Source of the DNA: Diplosphaera chodatii
Taxonomy: Eukaryota; Chlorophyta; Trebouxiophyceae; Prasiolales; Stichococcaceae
Direction of reading: 5' to 3'
Length of the DNA stretch: 64,000 nt
Assembly (NCBI GenBank): GCA_032358165.1
Contig: JAALGY010000030.1
Span: forward strand, 1,674,001 to 1,738,000
Shown: one piece after another, positions 9,801 to 22,138 of the stretch
Layout of the letters: each line of letters begins with the position of its first letter
Numbering within the stretch: the first letter of the stretch is position 1
Notes under the pieces: model-generated
What the model was told of the DNA's origin: nothing
The model's database searches: none
Seen by the model: the letters and a program-made list of their open reading frames with translations, nothing else
Made by a program: the position numbers and the translations under genes

Positions 9801-12800
9801 TCACCTGCGGCGCCGGCTGCGCTGCTCAGCTGGGTCCTCCTCATCGACCGATGGCTGCGTCTCCCACCTGCAAGATAGGCCCCCTCTCGCTTAAAGCCTT
9901 CCTTCCCTGCAGCATTCCTGGCCAGCAAGTAGGGCCTGCACTTGGTCCCCCTGATGCACGGCAAGCACATATTGGCATATGCAAACGCCACGCACTGCAC
10001 GACGGAGCCGTCGAAGGAGGTGGTGACGATGGTCGGCTGGGTGGGGTGCCAGGAGCAGTCGCGCACGATCTCGTCGTGGTACGCCAGCCGCGACCCCGGC
10101 ACCTCCTTCCCGCTGATCAGGTCTGCGGGCGTCAAAGGCATTTCAGGGAAGGGTGTCAGATGCAAAATCTAAGCACCCACCGGTACTCCTAGCACAATGG
10201 TTGTGGCAAAACAGTCTGCAATGTTAACAGGTGATGCACCATACTGCTTCACGCTCACCCCAGATGTACACAGAGCCGTCAGCAGAGCCCGAGTAGATGT
10301 AACGCTGCCCCGTCGTCGCCAGCGGGCTGAAGTAGGCGCGTATGAGCGTCTGCAGCACCGCGTGCCCCCGGTACCTGCAGCCAGCCACGATCAGGCGTCA
10401 GATCTGCCCCCTGGCATGAATTGGTCTCGTGGGGGCAGCGCAGGTGCGCTTCATGTCGATGCTGTGGAGGCAAATATGCAGCAAAGTTATGTAAGCAGCA
10501 GAAGTATGCATTGCAGAGCAGGCTGGTAAGGGGTCACAGGCGCTCTCGCACGTCATGAGGGACACGTCGTGGGGGTGCACGATGTTGCGGCGGTTGCCCG
10601 GGTACGCCATCCACCGGTAGTCCCTGCAACGCATACAGAGCTCGGCACTGAGCAGCATCTGACAGTGCGCACTGGCAGTTACGCCACCAATTCTGGCGCC
10701 CAATATGACCACGAGCGCTGGTGTGCTGCATATGCACAGCCAACACTGCAGGGTGGCCCACAACTGCTTGCTGCCACCGCAGGGCATGCTCAGGTGTGCA
10801 GAACCAGACAGTGACCAGATGCGCCGATGGCTCCGTGCAACCAGCCACACGAGCCCAGCCCAGCCCCCATGTCTCACAGCCAGCCTGGTTGTGTGGCTGG
10901 GCGCGCACCACTGGTAGCGGGGCAGGCCGCGGGTGGAGGCGACGCCCCGCGCCAGGTCCGCCTGCGAGTGGCACCGCCGCAGGTCCCACAGCTTCACCGC
11001 CTGGTCCTTGCCGTTGGAGATGAAGTGGCGGCCGTCGCCCTTCGCGTCGATGTGCGTCACCCCCTCTGCAGGGGCAAAGGCTCACATGTGTACTCCAGGC
11101 GGCTGATGCCGAACACGATGGGTGACGGCTTGTCTAAACAACTCGTCTAAACAACGCGTGAGCAAGCGTTGTCATGGGTCTTGGGTTGCACGCACTGTGT
11201 TGGTAGCAAGCATGCTGCACACACTGTGCTGCTGTGCCACAGGTGAAGACCTCCTCATCTCATTGCACAGCAGCATACGGGATGCGAAATGACGAGGACA
11301 GTGCCACAACTGCAGCAGGCTGCTGGTCCATCGGCAACGCACCTAGGTGACCAACGAAGTTGCCAGCGGCGATGCCCCGCACAGCCTCCGGGGTGCGCCG
11401 ATCCCACAGCTGCAACAGCACAAAGTGCTCATGGTCACAGGTCAGCAGCAGTGTTAGAGGACCCTTGTGAACCTTGTGGGCATGTGTCCATCGTGGTGAG
11501 TGCATAAAACATGTGCTGGTACAACCCCTTGGGTCTGCAGGGCATGTCTCTAGCAGCTTGGCCCCTGAGCATGGTGGTTGAAGGCGGCATAGCACCCCAG
11601 CTGACGCTCACAGCTTGGGGTGACGACGCTGTCTTAGACCAGCATACTTCGCATATAGCTGACTGCTATTCGGCAGGCCTATGTCAAACATGATAACAGA
11701 CGCCACATGCAGCTATGCTTCCCAGGCACTCGTCAAAGCCATACACTACGCGCCAGCAACATGCAGATGAAACAAACAGCGATGGCAAGCGTTGATATAC
11801 TTCAGCAAAATGCAATCGCAGGTTGCAGCACACCTTGACCATGCGGTCATCAGAGCCCGACAGCATGAGCTGCCCGCTGTCGTCCGCCCAGGCAGCCGCA
11901 TTGACATCCTCTCTGTGGCCGGGTATCCGAATGACCACCTGCCAAACAGCAGCACCATAACATGAGAGGCTAGAAAGGCATCAGCGTCATGTCTGAACGC
12001 TGCATATGCTCCGCACAAGTACCAAGCAGCAAGTCCTCACAGCAGCGTCCTGCAGAGCACTCGTTGCAAGAGAAGGCGCCAATCAGTCTGCACCTTGTGC
12101 TCGGTCATGTCGTAAATGTACAAGGAGGAGTCGCCGGTGCCCGCCAGGATCTCCCGACCATCGGCGCTCCACCGTACTGCCCAGATGCCAAAGCCGCCGT
12201 GGCGATCATATCTGCAGAAGTTGACGAGCATTCCATGTTGCAAAGGCGGTGAACTAAAGCAGCATTGGATAGCAAGCCTGCTGCATACGCGCTTTGTATG
12301 TGATGGCACACATACTCAGGCAGCATGCATGATGAGGATAGCAGCAGCAGAAGCAGGAAGGCGCACGGGTCGTCCTCGCCATCGTCGCCGCTGCCGCTGA
12401 AGTGCAGCGCCTCGTGGATGTCCGTCACATTGGCCTCGCTCGCCACGCCGCCCACCGTCAGATTGACCTACAACACCATCATGCACACAGTCAGACAATG
12501 TATTCTGACATGCATGATCACCTTGCCAGAGCAGCGTATCTCTTCAAACTGCACAGCGCGCTGCTCGCGCAAGCAATAACAATGCATGTGTCTTGCCGCT
12601 TAGCATAGCAACGATGCAGGGCAGCTGCCAGCTCATAAGGAACATACTGATGGCGTGCTGGATTGTTGCGATTAAAAAAATCAGGCTGCAGGGGCGCACC
12701 AGGTGCACGTCGGGCGTGATGGAGGAGTAGATGAGGAAGCGCTCGTCGGGGGAGATGTCGGTGTCGGTGACCGTCCACCGCAGGTTGCGCGCGTGCACGT

Positions 12801-15506
12801 CCTTCAGTACCGCCCACCCCCGGTCCGGCTGATACACCTTCACCTTGCGCTGGTGCTGGAACGCCGCTGCGACGCATGGGTGAGCATGCTGTCAAAAGGG
12901 CGGTTAATGTGCATGCAGGGTGCAGACCTGCAGCAGATGTGGTTGTGGCATGCTTGAAGGGCCGCCGGGGCAGCTGCACGTGTGCCAGGGCCTCGAGACA
13001 GTCAAGGGATGTATGGCGCTCCTCGGAGTAACCCGTGCCACTGGGAAGTGGCAGGCAAAGTCTACGGTGGACAAAAAGTACATGGTGCTGAGATGGGACT
13101 GCGCACCTACGAAGACATTGCCAGAGCGCGAGAAGCGGCCTGTGTATGCCCGGCTGGCCATGCTGTCCACCTGCAATGTCAACAGAGATGATGCTTTCCA
13201 TCTTGATCCTCGACTTCCCCAAAGACCAGGCTGCACGACACCAACAGTACTCCAGCAATCATGTAGCACCAGCGCGCAGTCGATGAATGGGATCCACGCC
13301 TACTGCCAGCGCAGTGCATGCCTCTGCCAACTCTGGCAATGGCTACACAGCAGTCACATCTCCTGGCGCAACCATGCCAGGAGCTCAACAGTCCAGGTGT
13401 TCACACCACGTTTCCTGCTGCTGCACCTGCTGTGTCGGCACCATCGGCAGGCTCCGGAAGGCGGTCACGTGCGCCCGCTGCGCTGACGTGAAGCAGCCGG
13501 TGGCGGTGCCGTAGCTCTCCCGCCGCGACAGGAGGTCCGCCACGTTGCGGACCTTCGCGCCGCCTGGGCTGGTGCCGACCCGCGCTGTCGCTGCCTGCGC
13601 GGTCGAACTTGGGTTTCATGCGTGCGTTTGCCAAAGCCATGCTGCCGCAGACGCACACATTACCGCCACCAGCAGCATTGCACTTACCAGAACCAGGGTT
13701 GACGCGCTGCAGACGCAACAATCAATGATCAGCAGACAGCAGCCCCTTGCTGCGGGGAGGGAAGCAGGGGCGCACCGGCTCGAAGGGCTGCCGCATGCAG
13801 TCTGCTGAGGTGTCGCGGCTGACCTGCCAGGCGACGTCCGCCTCCAGCGGCCTCTGCAGCAACAGCAACGCACCACTTCACGTGTTTTGGGTTTTGGCGG
13901 GGTACCTTACTGTGTCACTGCCGCTCTTCAGCGTCTAGCATGCTATTGACAGGGTGCGCGGCCGGCAGACAGGCACAGCTCCGTGACAGCGGTCACACTG
14001 CTGCTGCCGTCTCTGCGCCTGGAGAAACTTCCCGGCATGATCGCTCCATGCTGCAAGCATGCGCATCCACGGTGTCAAACTGACACCATCTGACGCCCAC
14101 CTGTGGGGGCGGCGGCCGCTGCGCTGTGCCTCGCCGCCGGCGAGCGGGACCAGCTGCATCCTCTCCCGCTTCCTCGTCTTCCTCCCACTCGTCCTCGTCG
14201 CTGTCGCCGCCGGGCCGCCCCACGGCGCCAAACTGCTGCAGGATGCGCTGCATGAACAGGCGCGAGGTGGCGGCCGCGCGCCGCACCCTCACCGGGTCCA
14301 CCTGTGAGGAGATTCCCTCATACTTCAGTGCTGCTGTGCTACCAGTCAGCAGACACTGCACACAGCAGGCGGGGTATGCTGGCAACACTGAGCAGTCGGC
14401 AGCGCAGCGCTCCTGATCGAGCGGACATTTGTGTCGTGTCTAGACGCAGGCACATGAGCAGCAGATGCTATACCGGCTCTTCTGCTGCGGCGGCCTCCTG
14501 CTCATCACCGTCTTCATCCTCGTCTTCATCCTCGTCCTCATCCTCGTCTTCGTCGCTGTCATCATCCTCGCCCTCCACTGCCTGCATGTGCACGCGCCCG
14601 CTGTACTGGCAACATTGCAACGCTTCGAGCCGAGACAGTTGTCTTCCCAGCGATGCCAGCAGGTTTGATCTGCAAACGACAAGCTGCAGAGTCCAAAGCA
14701 CATGCAGCTAGTCAAAGACAGCGCCACCCTGCAGGCCTGAATGTGCAGCACGCGCATGAAAAGCACTGCGGCGGTTGCCAGGGTTGGCATCTTGTGCTGC
14801 CAGCCACATCAGGCCACTGCAACGTGGCCAGGGTGGACTGTCATCGGAGGTCAGTTGCAGCAGTCACACACGGCATCCTCTGGAGGACAGACCTCCTCCC
14901 AGTCGGAGGCCTCCAGGTCGCTGCCGGTCAGCGTGACGACCATGCCGGTGGGATCGAAGTCAGAGTCGTCCTCTTCGGTGTCGTCCGGCCCCTCCTGCGC
15001 ATCATACATCTCCTCCAGCCTGCAGCACAAAGACATGCACCATTTCTCCGCAGGCACCGCAGTGGCCAACACAGTCTTCGATTGACCTGCCACATGTCCT
15101 ACTTTCCAGATCCACATCATACAGCCAGAGAGTGCTTCACCATACCGGTCAGATGCACCAGGTGCAGTCTGCAAGTGAAATTACATGCATGCAGAACATG
15201 CTGATACGCCACAGCCTTGGCATGGGAGGGCACTCACATGTCGCTGCTGCCGAGCTCGTTGCCGCTGTGCACGGCTTCTGGGGCTTCAGCAGCGCCCCTG
15301 CATGCATGCGTTTGCGCTTCAGAGGCTCTCGCAGCCGTGACAAAAGGGCGGGCTGTGTCGTCATCCCCCAGTGCACCACCTGGGACATGCCCCGGATGGC
15401 TCCGCACACACCCTGTTCGAGCTCGTCTGGATGGGGACTCGTCCTGGCCGCTGCTGCTGCTGCGCAGCCGGCGCCGAGACGGTCCGGAGGGGCAGTCTGG
15501 TGGCAT
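9801..15506 (-). CDS. DCAF11: LEC14B / DCAF11-like WD40 protein (CUL4-DDB1 substrate receptor)
   Basis: Seventeen exons (translation order): 15506-15238, 15019-14893, 14581-14474, 14301-14101, 13853-13776, 13594-13427, 13170-13107, 12866-12700, 12467-12367, 12211-12094, 11938-11834, 11409-11343, 11065-10909, 10623-10552, 10374-10259, 10122-9996, 9867-9801. All join in phase; 703 residues, all GT-AG. The N-terminal third is acidic, including a long Asp/Glu run (exon 3). A conserved block follows (RNVADLLSRRESYG, then SRAYTGRFS). WD40 repeats then carry DRGW, RNLRWTVTDTDISPDERFL, FGIWAVRWS, GHREDVNAAAW, KLWDLR, DYRWMAYP and YHDEIVRDCSWHP. This order matches plant LEC14B and animal DCAF11/WDR23, which present substrates to CUL4-DDB1 ubiquitin ligases. 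The C-terminus is basic (SRRRR). The start at 15506 is the first Met of the open exon and could be earlier. Confidence 0.92.
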
Positions 15507-16230
15507 GGCCCCAGCTCCGACACCACAGTTCCGTCAATAGCACTGGGTCGCCAGCAACTCTACGGCGTGTGCTGCTACTGTTCACTGTGCTGACTGGTAT
15601 CGATAGGATGCAGCCTGAGCATGCCTGAAAGATGCTGGCCAATTGGTGCGACTGTGCTCTTGAGGATCGTGGCTATCTGTAGCCCTGCCTTGCTGGATGT
15701 CGCCTGCCGGCTGCGCTGCGGGGCTCAAGTGGCAGCACACGAAGGTGAGGTCGTGCGTGTCTCATGAACGATGCACGATTGAGGTGCGCTTCGCGCAGAG
15801 TGCACTCGGTGCTGACGGACTGCCATGCAAAGCCCTGGCTGATGACCCTTCCCAAGTGCATGTGCAACAGCCAATGTTGACTTCCCTCCGCACTTGATTC
15901 TCCAGCATCGGAAACGAAAGACATATCAACCACACCTAAAGGTTCAGCCGCTTGCCGATCTGCATGCAAGGTGTTTTCACAAGACCTGGCACCAGAAGAT
16001 TAGAGGTCTTGAGCCTGTGTAGTTGCTTGGGCAATCCGCAGCCCGTGGCCAAGGCTGAGGGCAGCCAACTACTGTGATTCCTGTGTGCTGGTACAGCAAG
16101 CGGCGACAGCGGTGGTCAGGGCTGATCTGGCACAGGAGGCGGCAGCTCTCCGGACCAGTGCACCTCTGCCGCAGAGGACAGCCCGATACCGGCCTGTGGA
16201 AGAACCGGTCCGATAACCCAGCCCGACAAC
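15507..16230. promoter_or_regulatory. Divergent promoter region between LEC14B and cytochrome b5 reductase
   Basis: About 0.7 kb separates the two divergent start codons. It must hold both promoters and 5' UTRs, unless one gene has an upstream exon here. I see no clear core element. Confidence 0.4.
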
Positions 16231-18289
16231 ATGGGCGTCTTCATTGTGTTCAAGTGGCTCACAGATCTGATGGGTGAGCACGGCGTGGCATGCCACACCT
16301 GTTGAAGTGGCCATGGAGGAGCCCGGCGAACCGCGGCTTGACTCATGATCAAGTGGTGCAGCGTGCCGTGTTGTGGGAGCACATGTAAAACCGAGTGGTG
16401 CCATCTGCAGAGGACCACATATTCCTGGTGGCGCTGGTCACATTTGGGTTGGTGTTCATGCCGGCATGGCTGCCGCTCCTGAAGCCGCCGCCCAAGGTGG
16501 TTGCAGCTGCTGCGTGCTGTACAGTCTGATCGTTGACCATGGTGCAAGATCCAGCGCCTTTTGTGTATAACAGTCTGACGTTAGGCGTGAGGAAGCGTGT
16601 GCAGGCATGGGCCAATTATGAGTTTCCTTCTTCATTTAGCAAAATGTGGATGAATGCAGGTGCCGGGTCCATTCCTGCACCCAGAGATGTGGCAGCAGAT
16701 GCCGCTGGTCGGCAAGGAGAAGCTGAGCCACAACACACGGCGCTTCAGGTGCCGGTGCAGCAGCGGATGTGCAGAGCCTGCCACTGCTGCAACCTATATC
16801 CAACAGCCTGCTCACAGGCATCTAGTGTCCCTGCAACATGCGCCAGCATGGCGCAAGCATGACGAGCAAGCACACTTGATGCTCGCATGGTGCTGCGCCC
16901 TGCAGGTTCGTGCTGCCGCACCGGCAGCAGCTGCTGGGGCTGCCTGTGGGGCAGCACATCTCGCTGAAGGCAGACTCCCAGGGGCCCCTGCTGCTGCGCC
17001 CCTACACGCCCGTGACCCCCGTGCAGCAGCCCGGCTTCGTCGACTTCGTGATCAAGGCCAGTGCGACGCCACCGTGCTGCCTTGAAGTGCTGACTTCAAT
17101 GCAGGGCCGTCCCGCTGCACCCGTAGGCTACCCCGTGGGCTGCTGAGTGGGCAACATGGACAGGAAGCACGGCCAGGGCTAGGGTCGGTATGAAACCCTT
17201 GCTGTCCTTCTATCTCGGCAGGTGTATCCGGAGGGCCGCATGTCGCAGCACCTGGACAAGATGGTGCTGGGCGACTGCATCCTGGCCAAGGGGCCCAAGG
17301 GCCGCTTCACCTACGCCCGCAACATGAAGCGCCACATAGGCATGCTCGTCTGAGTCTGAGTCACCAATGTCCGTGCAGTTGATGCGGAGAGTCCTCTGCC
17401 GCAGTGACTGATGGTGATCAGCAGCTGCTGGCTGCAGGCATGGTGGCGGGTGGCACGGGCATCACGCCGATGTGGCAGGTGGCCGACCACATCCTGCGCG
17501 ACGGCATGGCCGAGAGGACTTCGGTGCGCAGCCTGCCTGCAAACAACACCTGGCCCGACCGATTGACTGTCCTGTCAGCCCAAGCAGCATGCCAATACCA
17601 GCCCGAGCGTGCACAGTGCTGATCCATGACAGCAGTGGCTCACGTATCTTGCCGCAACATCGCATCTCACACGTGCAGATCAGCCTGATCTACGCCAACG
17701 TGACGGAGGACGACATCCTGCTGCGCTCGGAGCTGGACTTCAAGGCGCGCATCGGCGGCGAGAAGTTCAAGGTGTTCTACACCCTGGACAAGCCGCCCGA
17801 AGGTGGGTCTTGCTGTTGCCATATAGCCTCCCTAATCGCCCCACATGTCATGCTGCCGCTAGTCAGCAGAGTGGACGCAAGCTGTGGCCTGCAGCAACGT
17901 CTGCAGCGGTGCTCTGCACCATGCAACGCCTGGCACAACAGTGCGACTGCGCTCGTCCCTGAACATGCATACCTTGATCAGGCTTGAATTTGCATGTAGG
18001 CTGGACGGGCGGCAAGGGCTTCGTGACAGAGGACATGTGCACAGCGCACCTGCCGCCGCCGGGCCCCGACACGCTCATCCTGCGGTGCGGCCCCGGCCCC
18101 ATGAACCAGGTGGGCCCAGTGATGACTGCAGTTGCTGCCGGTGTGCCTAGCACAACCTGCTGGACTGGTGTGCGCATCTTGATTGCTGCCAGGAAACGAC
18201 ATCCGTGACATGTTGGTGGCCATGTGCAGGCCGTGGGAGCGCACCTGGACAAGCTTGGCTACACCGCCGACATGCAGTTTCAGTTCTGA
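16231..18289 (+). CDS. CBR1: NADH-cytochrome b5 reductase
   Basis: Nine exons: 16231-16273, 16411-16496, 16660-16748, 16906-17056, 17222-17339, 17438-17523, 17679-17802, 18000-18109, 18230-18289. They join to a 288-residue protein, the usual family length. A single membrane segment lies at about residues 16-34 ([13 protein letters not shown]). The FAD-binding RPYTP motif is near residue 104. The NADH-binding GGTGITPM is near 165 and CGPGPM near 262. The C-terminus DMQFQF matches the plant family exactly in style. It transfers electrons from NADH to cytochrome b5 at the ER or outer mitochondrial membrane for lipid desaturation. Introns 17057-17221 and 17340-17437 are GC-AG; GT alternatives break the VIK-VYPEGRM and IGMVAGGTG joins. 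Start Met directly precedes the anchor. Confidence 0.93.
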
Positions 18290-19019
18290 TGATCGTTGCC
18301 GCATCTGCTGGCAGTCCATCTGCAGCTCAGTCCATCGCCGGCTCATTTGTGGTCAAGGAACTGAAATTGCAGCTGTTGCCTCCTGCGTGCTGGTCTCTCA
18401 CATGACAGCTAGCAAATACAGCATTAGAATTGCTCAGTCCACCTTGATCACCAGTCAGATGCTTGCGAGTGGCACATCGAGAGTTGCCTCGCTTAACATT
18501 CGGCCCTATCTAGGGTTCTAGGCAATCAAGCCTGGTTGCAAAACCACCCTGCAGCAGGGGTAATTGATGTGCCCAACCTTCATCCATCAGGCGCATGTGC
18601 GATCACACCTGGGCAGCTCATGACCACCGATAGTATGCTGAGCAGCAGGGCATCGCATCTAGGCTGTTGAAAACGCGCCTGCGGCATGCAAAGTCCGTGA
18701 AGTACCATTCTCGGACCGTTAAGTTGGAGGCCACACGCAGATAGACCGGTGGCAAGTGCACACTGCTGCCATTCATATAGTTGGCGGATTTCCCGGCAGC
18801 TGCCACGGCGAGAGCCATGGCTCCAACTGCGTCATCCTTGAGTACTGCCGCGCCGACATGCAAGTGTGCGGTGGGCACTTGGTGTCCGAAAATGTGCAGG
18901 CATGTAGCCTGGAATGTCTCAGGCTCTGGATCCAGCATCCTGGAAGCTTTGTGTACATATGATGTCAGCCGACACCAGCAGTGCTCTGCCTGCAGGTGCA
19001 ACGGCGGTGCTCCATCAGC
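18290..19019. other. Intergenic stretch
   Basis: Between the CBR stop and the proposed RCCR start. A lone AGGGGTAAT sequence near 18553 resembles one end of the MITE at 9739 but has no partner. An upstream RCCR exon ending before the ctgcag at 18991-18996 is possible. Confidence 0.4.
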
Positions 19020-21200
19020 ATGTGCAGCGCTGGCCAGCTCGTAGGGCAGTCCCACTTGCGGCAGCAGAAGCTTTCTGCACTGCATACGGCAGCACGAGGG
19101 CGGAGCAGTGCTGTGGTCCCCAGGGCACAGACTGCGGACAATCCGATGCGCACGCCCCGGCAGTCAGACCAGGCAGGTGCGGCCGGCAGCAAGGGCGATC
19201 TGATGAGCCAGAAGGCCCGTCAACACCTCGAGGACATGAGGGCCGAGGACAATTTTGCTGCTGGCATCTGGGAAGCGCAGGTGAGGCTGCGGGACATGGT
19301 GCGCAGCCGCCGGCACGATGCCATTGCAGGCTGCGTTGCTGCTGTCCCACCCTGCCTGATCAGCTATGCATGGTTCCACTCTGAGGGCATCCATATTGCG
19401 CACGCTGCGACATGTCATGTGCATGCATCTGCACAGGCAGCAATCGCAAAAGCAATCACCAGCGACAGCAGCGTAGACGGAGACCGGCTGCAGCGGCTGA
19501 GGGATGACGACACGCAGCTGTTCTTCCCCGGCAAGGACGGCCTGAGCTCGTTCGACATCGACGTGCGTCCAGTCAGTGCACGCCCAGCTCACCGCATCTG
19601 TATGTACGGTGGCCTGCTCTGTTCAGTGCCCATGCTGCCTCGTGTTCACCTTGGCGCTTTCGCAAGCGGACCCCGTGCTGTCGCAGGTGTACAGGGGCAG
19701 TGGTCGCAAGCTCGCATGGGTGGTGGCACCACGGTCTGTGGTGGTGAGCATGCTGGACGTCGGACCCTGCACGCCATATGCTGAGCGCTGGTGGCATTGT
19801 CATGCTGTGCGCCCTGCTGCGGTGCAGCAATGAGCCCTGCCAGGGTCTAGGAGTCTCAAAAAGGTAGCTATCAAGTGTTACTGTATGCAAAGTAGAACTG
19901 AATTCAACGCGCAGTAAATGTTTCTGGCGCAGGCCAGCCCATTTTCCAGCAGCCCGCCCGACAGCGTGGACGGCAAGTTCGCGCTGGGCGGCCGCGTGAA
20001 CGCCTACGTCAGCAGCCACCACAGCTATGCGCCCAACCTGGACGTCGAGCTGTACCACTGGCCCTGGTGCAAGTCGCTGTTCATGTACCTCAACCTCGTG
20101 CCGCGGCGCAGCCTGGTGTGCACTCACCACCCTGCTTGCTACGACTGCAGCAGTGCCTGCTTGCAGTCATGTGCAGATGCAGCAAATGCCTCCTTCTCAG
20201 CTGTCACACAGCCTTCGATTGCAGTGGACATCAGCAATGCTGCCACCTGCCCAGCTGCTTGCAGCTATCATTATTTTCTAGCACAAATTTTCAAGCAGAA
20301 ACTGAAAGAATTCTTTTCAAGATTTAAAAGAATATTATTTTGATTTGCAGCTCCAGTTCCCCGAGGATATTGGGCGCATGTACCAGACGAGCTACAGGGA
20401 CTGCGCGACCTACCAGAACCTGATTTCCGAGTGCGAGCAGCGCTGCAAAGACAGCGCCTGGCAGCGCTTCACGTCCAAGGACCCCTTCGTGCGTGCCATC
20501 GCTGGCGGCAACTCCATGATGTACCAGGTGCAGCGGCGACTGTCCTGGCGTGCCCCTCATCAGGATCTTGCCCTCGGCAGGTTGCCACATCCATCGCGTG
20601 TCTGGTCAGCACAAAGCGTAGCGCCGCGCCATGGCTGTCGCTTCCATGGTCAGGCAGCTGCGTCGTGCTGCCCTGCCGGCCTCAGCTGTCGTGTCTCGCT
20701 CGTCGCAGATGCCGGCCACCCCCGAGAACCTGGCACGGGTGACGGACGTGGCGCAGGCCGTGTCCCAGATCTGGCTGGCCCTCATGGCTGATGATGTCAT
20801 GCCGTGCTGGACGTCAGCGGCCGAGCGGGATGCCCTGGTGCAGACGGACCGCGAGCTCCGGGGCTGGGCAGCGCGCGACCCGGATGCGGAGGTGCGTCCT
20901 GTGGGGTCTCAGCATATGCAGCCCGGTCGCATGCAGTCATTCGAGGGAGTCTGGAGGCTGCCGGCAGCCTGTGGGCGGTCTGCATCGTCTGTGTTTGCCA
21001 CATATGCCATCAGTGAAACGAATTCCATAAGCATTTAATATGTACTTGTGCTTGCATGTCAAATGCTCTCGGGTGCTTTCAGGCATGCCACCGAGTGAAC
21101 CTATTGTGCGTACATCGCTGCACAGAAAGCGGTGCCGCTGGTAGGGCAGGACGCCTTTGACACGATGATGGCACTGCTTACGGGAAAGCTTACAGAGTGA
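19020..21200 (+). CDS. Red chlorophyll catabolite reductase-like (ferredoxin-dependent bilin reductase family)
   Basis: Seven exons: 19020-19280, 19437-19562, 19687-19743, 19933-20115, 20351-20527, 20709-20891, 21126-21200. All are phase 0, giving 353 residues. Residues 1 to about 38 are rich in Ser, Ala and Arg (plastid transit-like). The core runs LSSFDID, VYRGSGRKLAWVV, KFALGGRVNAYVSS, NLDVELYHWPWCKSLFMYL, LVPRRSL, LQFPEDIGRMYQ. The C-terminal part (VSQIWLALM, ERDALVQTDRELR, GQDAFDTMMALL) follows the RCCR layout of a helical tail after the bilin fold. RCCR reduces red chlorophyll catabolite in plastids, using ferredoxin, during chlorophyll breakdown. I could not verify catalytic residues by alignment. 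The Met at 19020 is chosen because it starts the transit-like stretch; an in-frame open region extends about 40 nt upstream. Confidence 0.75.
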
Positions 21201-22138
21201 GGGACAGAGGGTGTCGGAAGCGTATGGCCGGCAGCCACCAATGCAGCAGCGCCTTGTAGCAAAGCGGCAAACAGCATTTGCTACCATCAGCACCAGGCTG
21301 GAAAGTAAATGAATGCATGATACCCTCATCAGCGATGAGAGCCCGGGGTGTGCATCTGTGTTGCATTCATGACAGTGGGAATACTTACACCACAGAGTGC
21401 TCAGGACGGCTCAGGAGGCGTTTCGATGTTTGTTATCGATCGCAGAAGCAACACTGCTCTGAAACGGCAGGTTCGCATGTGTATAGCAGGACAGTGCGGC
21501 ATATTGCACTGGCACCCAGCATGGGGTATTGGGGTTGCTTTACAGACCAACCAGAATTGCTGGTGGAAAGCTTGAGAACGGTGTGAGGAGGTTGTAGGTA
21601 GGGTTGACGTGGGAGCTTTCAGCAGAGAGTGCTGAGCTTGTGTTTGGACGTGTTGCAAAGACACCGGCTTGGGGTGTTGCTTGGCGTCGACCATGTGCAT
21701 CACTTGACTTCCCTGTTGGTGCTGTTGGTATGCTGTCCCTCAAAGTTGCACCACACCAGCATCTCAGCAAACTCTTCTATGGCCATCTCTCTTTGCACTC
21801 CGCGTGACTACAGCTCTCATGACCCAATTTATGTAAGCTGCAAACCAAGGGCAAACTTGCAGTGCATGCAGATGCGAAGGCATTGCTCATCTTGCAGTGG
21901 CGGCGAAAGCATGCCCTAGATTGGTGCTGTGGTGTCTTGAAGAGAGCGAATGTGAGGACAGCTGCTGCGCACGTGCCTAATCTCGCTAATCACCCAGCGA
22001 GTGACGGATGGGCTATGCTGCAGGCACCCACCGCCTGCACCACTGCAACCCTGCTGAGGTGCCGTACAGCCTGTGCCGGGGCGCCTGCTACACGGCTGCA
22101 TCACGCCACGGCGGCCATGCCACGTGCCCGCGACGTCT
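21201..22138. other. Convergent intergenic stretch
   Basis: Lies between the RCCR-like stop (plus) and the FAD monooxygenase stop (minus). No coding motif or strong repeat seen; presumably the two 3' UTRs. Confidence 0.45.

Noticed and set aside
13686..13712. Mini-exon in LEC14B (RVNPGSG) with a good gtaagt donor on the minus strand
   Set aside because: Including it breaks the frame; joining 13776 directly to 13594 keeps phase 0 and the conserved block.
14510..14575. tcatcctcgtc tandem repeat
   Set aside because: Codes for the Asp/Glu run in LEC14B exon 3, so it is explained as coding low complexity.
20270..20350. AT-rich patch with imperfect palindrome
   Set aside because: Lies just before the RCCR exon at 20351; best explained as a T-rich intron end (branch point and polypyrimidine tract).
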